In this document: positions 22,622 to 30,904 of the stretch, piece by piece
Numbering within the stretch: the stretch's first letter is position 1
Layout of the letters: every line of letters starts with the position of its first letter
Source: Oscillospiraceae bacterium
Lineage (GTDB): Bacteria > Bacillota > Clostridia > Oscillospirales > Oscillospiraceae
NCBI GenBank assembly: GCA_021770845.1
Contig: JAETQF010000001.1
Span: 248,001-312,000 of the forward strand
Length of the DNA: 64,000 nt
Reading direction: 5' to 3'
The notes under the pieces: model-generated
What the model was told of the DNA's origin: nothing
Database searches by the model: none
The model's input: the letters and a program-made list of their open reading frames with translations, nothing else
Translations under genes and position numbers: made by a program

Positions 22622-24394
22622 CTACTCTACGATGATGTTGGGCCCCGCGTCCACCAGAAACGCGGCCAGCGGATCCGCCGCACCCTCCGGGGCGGCGGGC
22701 AGCTCCTCGGCCGGGGCCTGCCCCTCCCTGACCTCCACCTGGCGGGCGACGCCGGTCAGCTGCTGGCACAGCCGGGCCATGGCCTGGGCCACCTCCGCCT
22801 TGTTCAGCGTGGTGCGCACCACCTCAATCTTCGTCCACACCGTGAGCTTGTGCCCGTCAAAGCGCCCCTCCGCCATGGCGGGGTTTTTGATCAGGCTGTA
22901 GTCGCCGATGTCCAGCGTCCCCTTGAGCCGCTCCACAAAGGCGGCCCACCCCGGCCAGCCGGGGACGTTGGCGGGGACGGGCTCCGGCTCCTCCGCCGGG
23001 GATTGGGGGGGCTCCTCCGCCTGGGGTGCGGGCGCGGGTTTGGGGGCCTCCCGCTTCACCGGGGGCTGGTCAGGCAGGGGCGCGGCCCGCTCCATGGGGG
23101 GCTCCTCCGGAATCGCCGCCTCCCGCTCCATTGGCGGTTCCTCCGGCAGGGGCGGTTCCTCAGGCAGCGGCGGCTCCTCCCGGGACAGGGGCGGGGGCGC
23201 TTCCCGCTTGGGGGCGGGCCTGGGCCGGGGCGCGGCCTGGGCGGGGGCGGGTACGCCGCCCTGCTCCAGCCGCGCCATCCGGGCGGCCAGCCCCGCCGGA
23301 GAGGGATCCAGGGTGGGATCGCACAGCGTCACCACGCACAGCTCCATATCGGTGCGGCGGTTGGCGGAGCGGGCCAGATCCGCCGCCGTCCGCTGTAACA
23401 GGGCCAGCATCTGCACCAGCCGGGGCACGTCGAATTGGGCGGACAGCTTCCGCAGGGTCTCCCCGTCAAAGCCGCCGGTCATCAGGGCGGAGCCCGTCCT
23501 GGGGGCGGTCTTGCGCACCAGCAGATCCCGCACCAGGGCGGACAGCTCCCCCGCCAGGGCGGTCATCTCCTTGCCGTTGGCGTACAGCCCGTCCAGCCGC
23601 TCCAGGGCGGAGGCCGTGTCCCCCTGGGCCGCGTCCAGCAGCAGACGGGCGGTCTCCACGTTTCCCGCCAGCCCCAGGCAGGCGTACACCCGCTCCTCGT
23701 CCACCGCCCCGGCCCCGCCGCCGGAACACTGATCCAGCAGGGACAGCGCGTCCCGCATCCCGCCGTCCGCCAGCCGCGCGATGAGGGCCGCCCCGCCCTC
23801 GGTGAGGGAAAAGCCCTCCTCCCCCGCCACGTGGAGCAGATGGGCGGCGATGTCCTCCGCCCGGATGCGCTTGAAGGAGAACTGCTGGCACCGGCTCTTG
23901 ATGGTGGCGGGCACCTTGTGGATCTCGGTGGTGGCCAGAATGAACATCAGGTGCTCCGGCGGCTCCTCCAGGATTTGCAGCAGGGCGTTGAACGCCTGGG
24001 CGGACAGCATATGCACCTCGTCGATGATGTACACCCGCTTCTTCACCGTGGCGGGGGTGTACACCGCCTCGTCCAGAATGGCCCGGATGTCGTCCACCCG
24101 GTTGTTGGAGGCGGCGTCCAGCTCCAGCACGTCCAGAATGGAGCCGTTCTCAATGCCCACGCAGGAGGGGCAGCTGTTGCAGGGGCTTCCGTCCACGGGA
24201 TGCTCACAGTTCACCGCCCGGGCCAGCAGCTTGGCGCAGGAGGTCTTGCCCGTCCCCCGGGTGCCGGTGAACAGGTAGGCGTGGGACAGCCGCCCCGTCT
24301 CCACCTGCCGCTTCAGCGTCTGGGTCACGTGCTCCTGCCCCACCACCTGGTCAAAGGTGCGGGAGCGCCACTTGCGGTACAGCGCCTGGTACAT
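22622..24394 (-). CDS. dnaX: DNA polymerase III subunits gamma/tau
   Basis: 590 residues from ATG 24394 ([20 protein letters not shown]), preceded by GAGGTGG. AAA+ clamp-loader ATPase: Walker A 'GTRGTGKTS' (44-52), zinc-binding cysteines 'CNSCPSC', 'IIDEVHMLS' Walker B, '[18 protein letters not shown]' sensor 1. Domain III extends to about 370. Then comes a Pro/Glu-rich linker with '[16 protein letters not shown]' repeats (about 390-480) and a C-terminal tau-type domain ('[20 protein letters not shown]'). A shorter gamma form by frameshift is not evident. The longer in-frame extension upstream runs into the repeat region and is not coding. The SRP RNA gene lies upstream, as in Bacillus. Confidence 0.96.
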   Translation of the reverse strand: MYQALYRKWRSRTFDQVVGQEHVTQTLKRQVETGRLSHAYLFTGTRGTGKTSCAKLLARAVNCEHPVDGSPCNSCPSCVGIENGSILDVLELDAASNNRVDDIRAILDEAVYTPATVKKRVYIIDEVHMLSAQAFNALLQILEEPPEHLMFILATTEIHKVPATIKSRCQQFSFKRIRAEDIAAHLLHVAGEEGFSLTEGGAALIARLADGGMRDALSLLDQCSGGGAGAVDEERVYACLGLAGNVETARLLLDAAQGDTASALERLDGLYANGKEMTALAGELSALVRDLLVRKTAPRTGSALMTGGFDGETLRKLSAQFDVPRLVQMLALLQRTAADLARSANRRTDMELCVVTLCDPTLDPSPAGLAARMARLEQGGVPAPAQAAPRPRPAPKREAPPPLSREEPPLPEEPPLPEEPPMEREAAIPEEPPMERAAPLPDQPPVKREAPKPAPAPQAEEPPQSPAEEPEPVPANVPGWPGWAAFVERLKGTLDIGDYSLIKNPAMAEGRFDGHKLTVWTKIEVVRTTLNKAEVAQAMARLCQQLTGVARQVEVREGQAPAEELPAAPEGAADPLAAFLVDAGPNIIVE

Positions 24395-24611
24395 GGAAAA
24401 CCACCTCAGCATAAAAGAAATGCGCAGCGCCACGTCCGCGCCGCGCTCCATCCGTTTGTTTTTTAGCCCTGCCCACTCAGGCGCACCCATCATGGGCCCC
24501 GCCGCCCCCCAGCGCCCAGACACAAGCGGCAGCACTAATAGGAGGACACCAGTCCAGATCCGCCCGCGCCGGTCACTCCCCCGCCACGCATTCCAAGGAA
24601 GCAAGGGGGTA

Positions 24612-24674
24612 CATAGGGGCACAGCCCCTATGCGCGCTCTTTGGTTACTTTCTCTCGCGTGAGAGAAAGTAACC
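24612..24674. repeat. Composite inverted repeat (two perfect hairpins in tandem)
   Basis: Hairpin 1 has 9-base arms (CATAGGGGC/GCCCCTATG); hairpin 2, ten bases on, has 14-base arms (GGTTACTTTCTCTC/GAGAGAAAGTAACC) with a GCGT loop. No T run follows on either strand, so it is more like a dispersed palindromic element than a plain terminator. The arm sequence recurs in reduced form at 3620-3641. Confidence 0.6.
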
Positions 24675-24678
24675 CCCC

Positions 24679-24695
24679 GCGGAGCGGCGCTCCGC
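24679..24695 (-). terminator. Small GC hairpin at the 3' end of the SRP RNA gene
   Basis: GCGGAGC-gcc-GCTCCGC on the minus strand just after the RNA; it lacks a T tract, so termination or processing here is only probable. Confidence 0.45.
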
Positions 24696-24698
24696 ATT

Positions 24699-25005
24699 TC
24701 ACCTCAGCGCATGGTAAGACCGCGAACCGGCCTTTGAAGGACGGCATATGCCCGTTACCCATACAGCCGGCTCAGGATCGGCAACCCCGCGGCACACGTC
24801 CGGGTCCGCTTAGTGCTGCTCGGTTCCCCGCCTGACACGGTTCACGGGTGGGCGTTGCGCGGGACCGATCCATCATCGCTGCTTATATGGGGCAGGCGGC
24901 ACATTCCGCCTCCGGGGGCCGGGATTCATCCCTGCTGTAGCGGGTTGCAGGTACAGGGCACCGCTATCTCCCCGACTATCGCGGCCTTACCCCGCGCTGA
25001 GGCGC
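24699..25005 (-). ncRNA. ffs: Signal recognition particle RNA, large (Alu-containing) Gram-positive type
   Basis: Minus strand. The Alu domain reads GGGGAGATAGCGGTGCCCTG followed by TACCTGCAACCCGCT, nearly the same as Bacillus scRNA. The S-domain apical helix reads GTCAGG-CGG-GGAA-CCG-AGCAGC: the universal GTCAGG/AGCAGC asymmetric loop and GGAA tetraloop that bind Ffh, with a compensated CGG/CCG stem in place of TCC/GGA. The ends close by CCTCAGCGC (25002-24994) with GCGCTGAGG (24710-24702), supporting a length near 300. It scaffolds Ffh (encoded at 37835-39175) in membrane protein targeting. The exact 5' and 3' ends are approximate. Confidence 0.93.
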
Positions 25006-25022
25006 TTGGCAGACTATCGGTT

Positions 25023-25051
25023 ATTTTATCACGCCCGGGCGGATTTATCAA
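25023..25051 (-). promoter_or_regulatory. Promoter of the SRP RNA gene
   Basis: TTGATA (25051-25046), 17-base spacer, TAAAAT (25028-25023) on the minus strand, placing the start of transcription close to the predicted 5' end of the RNA. Confidence 0.85.
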
Positions 25052-25155
25052 CCGTTTTTTCAAAAAAAGGGCCGGCGGCAGAGCGCGGGCTCTGGTCTGG
25101 CCTCCATCATTTTGCCTAAAATACGGCTCAGGGCGGGCTCCGCGCAATCCGCCGG

Positions 25156-25184
25156 TTGATTTTTTCCCGCTGCTGTGCTAAACT
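25156..25184 (+). promoter_or_regulatory. Promoter of the esterase / ATP-grasp operon
   Basis: TTGATT (25156), 17-base spacer, TAAACT (25179). Transcription would begin near 25191, which rules out the earlier GTG at 25175 as the esterase start. Confidence 0.65.
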
Positions 25185-25231
25185 ATGCTGTACTCCATCA
25201 ACGCTTTGAAGCGGGAAAGGACGCCTTGTTT

Positions 25232-26035
25232 ATGATCCACCAATGGAACCTCACCATACCCGCCCTCACCGGAGACGAGCCCCGCCGGGCCTACGTCTAC
25301 ATCCCTGGCTCCTGGGAGGAAAACCACGACCTGCGCTATCCCGTTCTCTATATGTTCGACGGGCACAACGTCTTTTTTGACGAGGACGCCACCTACGGCA
25401 AGAGCTGGGGGATGGGGGACTACCTGGACGCCACCCAGACCCAGCTCCTGGTGGCGGCGGTGGAGTGCAACCACCACCCGGACAACGGGCGGCTGAGCGA
25501 ATACTCCCCCTTTACCTTCCGCGCCCCCCAGTTCAAGAAGGTGGTGGGCCGGGGGAAGATCACCATGGAGTGGATGACCCGGGTGTTCAAGCCCGAGATC
25601 GACCGGGAGTTCCCCACCCTTCCCGGCCGGGAGGACACCTTTATCGCCGGCAGCTCCATGGGGGGTCTGATGAGCCTGTACGCCCTGCTGGAGTATAACC
25701 ACGTGTTTTCCCGGGCGGCGGCGCTGTCCCCCTCCCTGTGGGTGGCTCCGGGGCGGGTGGAGAGCCTGATCCGCTCCGCCCAGGTGGCGCCGGACACGGC
25801 CCTCTACCTGGACTACGGCTCGGAGGAGCTGAACAACCACCCCGCCCAGCTCAAGGCCCTGGGCCGGGCGGCGGCGCTGCTGACGGAAAAACGGATCGGG
25901 CTGGACTTTCGCATCATCCCCGGCGGGGAGCACTGCGAGGCCAGCTGGGAGCGGCAGATCCCGTTCTTTATCCACGCCCTGTTCTATGGCAGGGCGGATT
26001 GCTCATCCCATCCCGCCGCGGGGGCAGAACACTGA
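25232..26035 (+). CDS. Esterase-family alpha/beta hydrolase (esterase D / enterochelin-esterase-like)
   Basis: 267 residues from ATG 25232 (MIHQWNLTIPALTGDEPRRA), downstream of the predicted transcription start; the ribosome site AAAGGA is ten bases away. Fold markers: 'YPVLYMFDGHNVF' (beta strand and oxyanion region), nucleophile elbow 'GSSMGGLMSLYALL' with Ser near residue 142, acid in 'LDYGSEE', and catalytic His in 'PGGEHCEASW'. No signal peptide, so cytoplasmic. The product of the next gene belongs to the same superfamily. Substrate unknown; the operon context with an ATP-grasp ligase suggests processing of an amide- or ester-linked metabolite. Confidence 0.88.
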   Translation: MIHQWNLTIPALTGDEPRRAYVYIPGSWEENHDLRYPVLYMFDGHNVFFDEDATYGKSWGMGDYLDATQTQLLVAAVECNHHPDNGRLSEYSPFTFRAPQFKKVVGRGKITMEWMTRVFKPEIDREFPTLPGREDTFIAGSSMGGLMSLYALLEYNHVFSRAAALSPSLWVAPGRVESLIRSAQVAPDTALYLDYGSEELNNHPAQLKALGRAAALLTEKRIGLDFRIIPGGEHCEASWERQIPFFIHALFYGRADCSSHPAAGAEH

Positions 26036-26049
26036 AGGAGGAGAAACCC

Positions 26050-26808
26050 ATGGAGACACAATATTTTAAGCGCTGCAGCCCCGCCCTGGGCCGGGACATG
26101 GAGCTGAAGGTGTACGGCCACAGGGGGCGGCCCGTGCTGTTTATCCCCTGCCAGGACGGGCGCTTCTTTGACTTTGAGAACTTCAAAATGACGGACGCCT
26201 GGTCACCCTGGATCGACTCCGGCCAGGTGATGGTGTTCGCCATCGACACCATGGACAAGGAGAGCTGGTCGGACAAGGAGGGCGACCCCTACCGGCGCAT
26301 CCGCCGGTACGAGCAGTGGATCGCCTACATCACCGACGAGGTGGTGCCTTTTATGCGCTCCATGGTGAATGAGCGCAACGGCTGGACGGGAGAGCCCGGG
26401 GTGATGGTCTTCGGGTGCAGCCTGGGGGCCACCCACGCCGCCAACCTGTTCTTCCGCCGCCCGGATCTGTTCGACCGGGTGCTGGCCCTCAGCGGGATCT
26501 ACACCGCGGACTATGGCTTCGACGGCTATATGGACGAGGTGGTGTACCGCAACTCCCCGGTGCACTATCTGGCGGGTATGCCCGACGATCACCCGTACAT
26601 TGAGCTGTACAATCGGAAAAAGGGGGTCGTCTGCGTGGGCCAGGGCCCCTGGGAGCTCCCGGAGTCCACCCGGCAGCTGGCGGATATCTGTTTCCGGAAG
26701 AACATCCACCTGTGGGTGGACTTCTGGGGCTGGGACGTGTCCCACGACTGGGACTGGTGGTATAAACAGGTGGCCTACTTCGTGCCCTACCTGCTGGATC
26801 AGAGGTAA
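26050..26808 (+). CDS. Second esterase-family alpha/beta hydrolase
   Basis: 252 residues, ATG 26050 behind AAGGAGGAG, 14 bases after the first esterase. Markers: 'RPVLFIPCQDGRFFDFENF', nucleophile elbow 'FGCSLGATHAANLFF' (Ser near residue 124), and a C-terminal 'WGWDVSHDWDWWYKQV' where the His is the likely catalytic base. Many Trp/Tyr near the C-terminus. It resembles the putative esterase family often annotated beside ATP-grasp genes in gut Firmicutes. Related to, but clearly diverged from, the preceding gene, so not a recent duplicate. Confidence 0.85.
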   Translation: METQYFKRCSPALGRDMELKVYGHRGRPVLFIPCQDGRFFDFENFKMTDAWSPWIDSGQVMVFAIDTMDKESWSDKEGDPYRRIRRYEQWIAYITDEVVPFMRSMVNERNGWTGEPGVMVFGCSLGATHAANLFFRRPDLFDRVLALSGIYTADYGFDGYMDEVVYRNSPVHYLAGMPDDHPYIELYNRKKGVVCVGQGPWELPESTRQLADICFRKNIHLWVDFWGWDVSHDWDWWYKQVAYFVPYLLDQR

Positions 26809-26926
26809 GCTCTGAGGAAGCCCTTTCCCCGCCCCCGTCAGGGTGCGGCGGACAAGGCGGCCGCTCTGCCCGATCCGGCGCGTTCGGCCGTCCGAACCGC
26901 GAAACGAAAAGAGAGAAGGAATCCCC

Positions 26927-28153
26927 ATGAAAAACGTGATCTTCATTTCCCCCAACTTCCCCACCAACTACTGGCAGTTCTGCCGGGAGCTGAAAAACAA
27001 CGGCATGAACGTGCTGGGCATCGGGGACGCGCCCTACGACGGGCTGTCCGGTGAGCTGAGGGACAGCCTCAACGAATACTACAGGGTGGACAGCCTGGAG
27101 GACTACGACGAGGTGTACCGGGCCGTGGCCTATTTCATCTTCAAGCACGGGCGCATCGACTGGCTGGAGTCCAACAACGAGTACTGGCTGGAGCGGGACG
27201 CCCAGCTGCGCACCGACTTTCACATCACCTCCGGCTTCCAGACAGAGGATATGCCCCGGATCAAGTACAAGTCCCGGATGAAGGAATTCTATCAGAAGGC
27301 GGGCATACCCGTGGCCCGGTGGCATATTGTAGACGACGAGCAGGGCTGTCTGGCCTTCATCCAGGAGGTGGGCTGGCCGGTGGTGGTGAAGCCGGACAAC
27401 GGCGTGGGCGCCTCCGACACCCACAAGCTGTCCTGCCAGGCCGATCTGAAGCACTTCCTGGAAACCAGGCAGGATGTGACCTACATCATGGAGGAGTTCA
27501 TCCACGCGGAGGTCAACTCCTATGACGCCATCATCGACTCCCAGGGGAACCCCATCTTTGAGACAGGCAACGTCACCCCCATGTCCATCATGGACATTGT
27601 CAACGACGAGGACAATTCCATCTACTATATCGTCAAGGATCTCCCCGCCGATACCCGTAAGGCGGGCCGGGCCGCCGTCAAGAGCTTCGGCGTGAAAAGC
27701 CGCTTCGTCCACTTCGAGTTCTTCCGCCTCACCCAGGATCAGGAGGGCATGGGCAAAGAGGGGGACGTGGTGGCCCTGGAGGTCAATATGCGGCCCTGCG
27801 GCGGGTTCAGCCCGGACATGATGAACTTTGCCAACTCCACCAACGTCTACAAGATCTGGGCGGACATGATCGCCTTTGACCGCTCCACCCTGGAGGACGG
27901 GGAGCACGCCTTCTGCGCCTACGCCGGGCGGCGGGACGGCAAGGACTTCGCCCTGAGCCACGCGGACATTCTGGTCAAGTACGGCGCCCAGCTGAAGCTG
28001 GTGGGCCGGATCCCCGACGTGCTGTCCGACGCCATGGGCAACCAGATGTACGTGGCCGTCTTCCCCACCAAGCGGGGGCTGGACGCCTTCTACAAGGACG
28101 TGCTGAAGCTGCGCAAGGCCAAGGCCCCGGCCGGAAAAGTGAAAAAATCCTAA
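26927..28153 (+). CDS. ATP-grasp carboxylate-amine ligase family protein
   Basis: 408 residues from ATG 26927 (MKNVIFISPNFPTNYWQFCR) behind AGAAGGA. The pre-ATP-grasp domain is followed by the nucleotide-binding lobes: 'GWPVVVKPDNGVGASDTHKL' (the K-P-D/N-x-G-GA.. loop), 'TYIMEEFIHAEVNSYDAIID', and the Mg-binding 'VVALEVNMRPCGGFSPDMMN' (Glu and Asn). Such enzymes join a carboxylate to an amine or thiol through an acyl-phosphate. The substrate cannot be read. Third gene of the esterase-esterase-ATP-grasp set; a strong terminator follows. Confidence 0.9.
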   Translation: MKNVIFISPNFPTNYWQFCRELKNNGMNVLGIGDAPYDGLSGELRDSLNEYYRVDSLEDYDEVYRAVAYFIFKHGRIDWLESNNEYWLERDAQLRTDFHITSGFQTEDMPRIKYKSRMKEFYQKAGIPVARWHIVDDEQGCLAFIQEVGWPVVVKPDNGVGASDTHKLSCQADLKHFLETRQDVTYIMEEFIHAEVNSYDAIIDSQGNPIFETGNVTPMSIMDIVNDEDNSIYYIVKDLPADTRKAGRAAVKSFGVKSRFVHFEFFRLTQDQEGMGKEGDVVALEVNMRPCGGFSPDMMNFANSTNVYKIWADMIAFDRSTLEDGEHAFCAYAGRRDGKDFALSHADILVKYGAQLKLVGRIPDVLSDAMGNQMYVAVFPTKRGLDAFYKDVLKLRKAKAPAGKVKKS

Positions 28154-28158
28154 AGTCT

Positions 28159-28190
28159 GCCCCCGGCGTATGGAAACGCCGGGGGCTTTT
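28159..28190 (+). terminator. Terminator after the ATP-grasp gene
   Basis: CCCCCGGCGT and ACGCCGGGGG pair around tggaaa and are followed by CTTTT, immediately after the stop codon. Confidence 0.88.
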
Positions 28191-28228
28191 ATGCTATACT
28201 ATCCAGGTAATGAACTGGGGGGATCACC

Positions 28229-28921
28229 GTGGAACACGCCAATATCCTGATCGTCGAGGACGACGCCGATATCAACCGCCTGCTGTGTACCATTTTAGAG
28301 GGGGCGGGCTGCACCTGCCGGGCCGCCTTCTCCGGCAGCGAGGCCCTGCTCTGGGCGGAAAAGTACGACTACGATCTGGTGCTGCTGGATCTCATGCTCC
28401 CCGGGGTCACCGGCGAGGAGTTCATCCAGCGGGTGCGCCGGGGCAAAACCATGCCCATCATCGTGGTGTCCGCCAAGCTGGGGGTGTCCGACCGGGTGAA
28501 CGTTCTCAAGCTGGGGGCGGACGACTTCATCCCCAAGCCCTTCGACAACGCCGAGGTTCTGGCCCGGGTGGAGGCCCAGCTGCGCCGCAGCCGCCAGTTC
28601 AGCGTGCCGGCGGCGGAGGCCCTGTCCGCGGGGCCGCTGACCCTGGATCTGGACAGCCACGCCGCCCTGGTGGACGGGCGGGAGGTGCCCCTCACCGGCC
28701 GGGAGTTCGACATTCTGGCCCTGCTGATGAAAAACCCCCGGCGGGCCTTCTCCCGGGCCCAGATCTACGAGGCGGTGTGGGGAGAGGACTTCATCGGGGA
28801 CGACAACACGGTGAACGTCCATGTCAGCAACCTGCGCTCCAAGCTGGCCAAGGCCGACCCGGATCGCAGCTATATCAAAACCGTGTGGGGGATTGGGTTC
28901 AAATTGGGAGACGTCTTGTAG
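28229..28921 (+). CDS. OmpR/PhoB-family response regulator
   Basis: 230 residues, GTG start at 28229 behind GGGGGGATC. Receiver domain with a full acidic set: 'VEDDAD' (10-13), phospho-acceptor Asp54 in 'LVLLDLMLPG', Ser in 'IVVSAK', and Lys in 'GADDFIPKPF'. The C-terminal winged helix has 'LTGREFDILALLMKNPRRAF' and 'NVHVSNLRSKLAK..PDRSYI'. It is the DNA-binding partner of the histidine kinase at 30905-31807; the ABC transporter pair and a 20-codon peptide gene lie between. The tandem TTTAG boxes at 28986-29018 are its likely operator. Arrangement RR - ABC - kinase is typical of peptide-antibiotic sensing modules. Confidence 0.93.
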   Translation: MEHANILIVEDDADINRLLCTILEGAGCTCRAAFSGSEALLWAEKYDYDLVLLDLMLPGVTGEEFIQRVRRGKTMPIIVVSAKLGVSDRVNVLKLGADDFIPKPFDNAEVLARVEAQLRRSRQFSVPAAEALSAGPLTLDLDSHAALVDGREVPLTGREFDILALLMKNPRRAFSRAQIYEAVWGEDFIGDDNTVNVHVSNLRSKLAKADPDRSYIKTVWGIGFKLGDVL

Positions 28922-28985
28922 GTGAGGGGCAAGCCCCTTCCCTGCATGGTGCGCCGATTTTTCTCGGAAAACGCGTGCGATGGAA

Positions 28986-29039
28986 TTTAGGTTTTCTTTA
29001 GATTTCCTTTCAGGAGTTTTGGCCTTTCGGCGGTATCCT
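28986..29039 (+). promoter_or_regulatory. Tandem 11-bp operator boxes and activator-dependent promoter for the ABC transporter
   Basis: Three head-to-tail 11-mers: TTTAGGTTTTC (28986), TTTAGATTTCC (28997) and a weaker TTTCAGGAGTT (29008), i.e. one box per helical turn as bound by OmpR/PhoB regulators. A TATCCT -10 follows at 29034 with no good -35, as expected for a class II activated promoter. ATG of the ABC gene lies 33 bases after the -10. Confidence 0.65.
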
Positions 29040-29071
29040 AAGGGCAGTTCAAACAGAAAGGCGGAAACGCT

Positions 29072-29998
29072 ATGACGGAAAATACAGCGGTGCTGGCGGC
29101 CTACGGCCTGTCCAAGGCCTACGGGAGCTGCATGGCCCTGGACGGCCTGAACCTGATGGTGCGCCGGGGGGACGTCTACGGCCTGGTGGGCCGAAACGGG
29201 GCGGGCAAAACCACCTTTATGCGGATGGCCACCGGCCAGTCCACCCCCACCGGCGGCGAGCTGGAGCTGTTCGGCGCGTCGGGAAAGGACTTGCGCGCCC
29301 AGCGATCCCGCACCGGGGCCATGATCGAGATCCCCTCCTTCTCCCCCTTCCTCACCGCCCGGGAGAACCTGGAGTACTACCGCCTCCAGCGGGGCATCCC
29401 CGGCAGGGAGACGGTGGACGAGGCGCTGAAGCTGGTGAACCTCACCGACACCGGGCCCAAGAAGTTCAAGTCCTTCTCCCTGGGCATGAAGCAGCGGCTG
29501 GGGCTGGCCCTGGCCCTGATGAACCACCCGGACTTCCTCATCCTGGACGAGCCCATCAACGGCCTGGATCCGGAGGGGGTGGCGGAGTTCCGGCAGATCC
29601 TCCGCCGGCTCAATGTGGAGCGGGAAACCACCATTTTGATCTCCAGCCACATCCTGTCCGAGCTGTCCAGCATCGCCACCCGGTACGGCTTCATGGAGCA
29701 GGGGAAGCTATTGGAGGAGATCTCGGCGGAGGCGCTGCACGACAAGTGCCGCACCTGCCTGCGCTTAGAGGTGGACGACGCGGCCAAGGCCGCCGCCATC
29801 CTCCAGACCCAGCTGGGCACCGACAAGTTCGAGGTGCTGCCCGGCAATGTGATCCAGCTCTACGACTGCCTGGACGACCCCAAACGGGCGTCCTACGCCC
29901 TGGCCCAGAACGGGGTGGCCCTGCTGGCCATGGAGCAGAAGGGCGCGGATCTGGAGGCCTATTTCCTCAACCTGATCGGGGGTGGCCCTCATGCTTAA
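29072..29998 (+). CDS. ABC transporter ATP-binding protein (BcrA / lantibiotic-immunity type)
   Basis: 308 residues. Walker A 'GRNGAGKTT' (40-48), Q-loop region, signature 'SLGMKQRLGLA' near 135, Walker B 'LILDEPINGLD' near 155, and an H-loop 'SSHILSEL'. The C-terminal ~90 residues ('LRLEVDDAAKAAAILQTQLG') are the regulatory tail seen in BcrA/LanF proteins that expel bacitracin or lantibiotics. Follows the tandem operator. The next gene (permease) starts inside its 3' end. Substrate not known. Confidence 0.93.
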   Translation: MTENTAVLAAYGLSKAYGSCMALDGLNLMVRRGDVYGLVGRNGAGKTTFMRMATGQSTPTGGELELFGASGKDLRAQRSRTGAMIEIPSFSPFLTARENLEYYRLQRGIPGRETVDEALKLVNLTDTGPKKFKSFSLGMKQRLGLALALMNHPDFLILDEPINGLDPEGVAEFRQILRRLNVERETTILISSHILSELSSIATRYGFMEQGKLLEEISAEALHDKCRTCLRLEVDDAAKAAAILQTQLGTDKFEVLPGNVIQLYDCLDDPKRASYALAQNGVALLAMEQKGADLEAYFLNLIGGGPHA

Positions 29999-30770
29999 CT
30001 ACATCCGCGCCGAGATCTACAAGCTGCTGCGCCGGCCCTACACCTATATCACCCTGGGCGTCCTGCTGGCCCTGGAGGGGCTGTACGCCTCCATGTTCGC
30101 CTTCCACAACTCCCATTCCATGGCAACCCCCTTCGGCGGGGCCATTGTCACCCTCGTGGAGATGGGGGCCATCGGCTTCTGTGTCTGTTTGCTCACCGGT
30201 GACATTGTGTTCGCGGGGCAGTACAAGAACTCCACCTTGAAAAACGAGGTGTCCTTCGGCCTGAGCCGCGCCCGGATCTACCTGGGCAAGCTCATCGCCC
30301 AGACTCTGCTGTCCATTGTGTACCTGGCGATCATGATGGCCTTTTTCCTGGGCCTGTGCGCCATCTGCCTGCCCATGGAATCGTCCGCCGGGTTTTACTC
30401 CGCCCAGGAGGGTCTCGCCATTGTGGGCTACTTCCTGGCGGTGGGCCTGCCCCTGTGGATCGGCGCCCAGGCGGCGGCCTGTATGTGCCTGTTCCTGATC
30501 CACGGGGAAATGGCGGCGTCCTTCCTCCATGTGGGCCTGATCTTTGTGGCGCCCAGTATTGTGGAGGTGGCGGGCCTGCTCCTTGAGGGCGGGATCGGGG
30601 AGCTGCTGCTGAAGGTACACGCCTACTTCCCCAATACCATGCTGTCCAACGCCAAGGCCGTGGTGGGCGACCCGGTCTACCTGGGGCAGGCGTGGATTGT
30701 GGGGGCCTTCTGGGTGGCGGTCTGCACCGCCATCGGCCTGTACGGGTTCCATAAAAAAGAGATCAAATGA
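29991..30770 (+). CDS. ABC transporter permease (ABC-2 / lantibiotic-immunity type)
   Basis: 259 residues, ATG 29991 (MLNYIRAEIYKLLRRPYTYI), overlapping the ATPase gene by eight bases with GGGGGTGG as ribosome site; a GTG nine bases earlier is also possible. Six hydrophobic segments. The N-terminal 'AEIYKLLRRPYTY' amphipathic entry helix is the hallmark of ABC-2 permeases that pair with BcrA-like ATPases. Forms the membrane half of the exporter. Confidence 0.88.
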   Translation: MLNYIRAEIYKLLRRPYTYITLGVLLALEGLYASMFAFHNSHSMATPFGGAIVTLVEMGAIGFCVCLLTGDIVFAGQYKNSTLKNEVSFGLSRARIYLGKLIAQTLLSIVYLAIMMAFFLGLCAICLPMESSAGFYSAQEGLAIVGYFLAVGLPLWIGAQAAACMCLFLIHGEMAASFLHVGLIFVAPSIVEVAGLLLEGGIGELLLKVHAYFPNTMLSNAKAVVGDPVYLGQAWIVGAFWVAVCTAIGLYGFHKKEIK

Positions 30771-30828
30771 ATGCACGCGTTCAGCCGGGGCTTTTGTCCC
30801 GGCTGACGGTGCCGCATGAGGTGCGTTT

Positions 30829-30891
30829 ATGAGGGTTCCTGTTGTCATCGTTCTTTTGCTGCTCTATCTGCTGATTTTTGGCTGGAATTGA
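30829..30891 (+). CDS. 20-residue hydrophobic peptide between permease and kinase
   Basis: MRVPVVIVLLLLYLLIFGWN, ending TGA at 30891. GAGGTG lies five bases before the ATG. The peptide is one short transmembrane helix with a single Arg at the N-terminus. It sits in the operon between the ABC permease and the sensor kinase, 13 bases before the kinase start. A stem TCAGCCGGG/CCCGGCTGA (30781-30806) precedes it. Translation is plausible but unproven; if real, it could modulate the kinase or permease in the membrane. Confidence 0.5.
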   Translation: MRVPVVIVLLLLYLLIFGWN

Positions 30892-30904
30892 ATCTGGGGG
30901 GAAG

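Larger units (their letters stand above)
24395..24698. other. Non-coding interval between SRP RNA and dnaX, holding nested inverted repeats
   Basis: About 300 bases with no credible gene. It holds CATAGGGGC-aca-GCCCCTATG (24612-24632), then GGTTACTTTCTCTC-gcgt-GAGAGAAAGTAACC (24643-24674), then the small GC hairpin after the RNA. I saw no clear -35/-10 for dnaX. Confidence 0.6.

Noticed and set aside
22622-24394. dnaX programmed frameshift producing gamma
   Set aside because: No A-rich slippery heptamer like that of E. coli dnaX was found near the end of domain III.
24395-24697. N-terminal extension of DnaX by about 100 codons
   Set aside because: It would read through palindromic repeats and has no similarity to DnaX, whose conserved start [10 protein letters not shown] has its own ribosome site.
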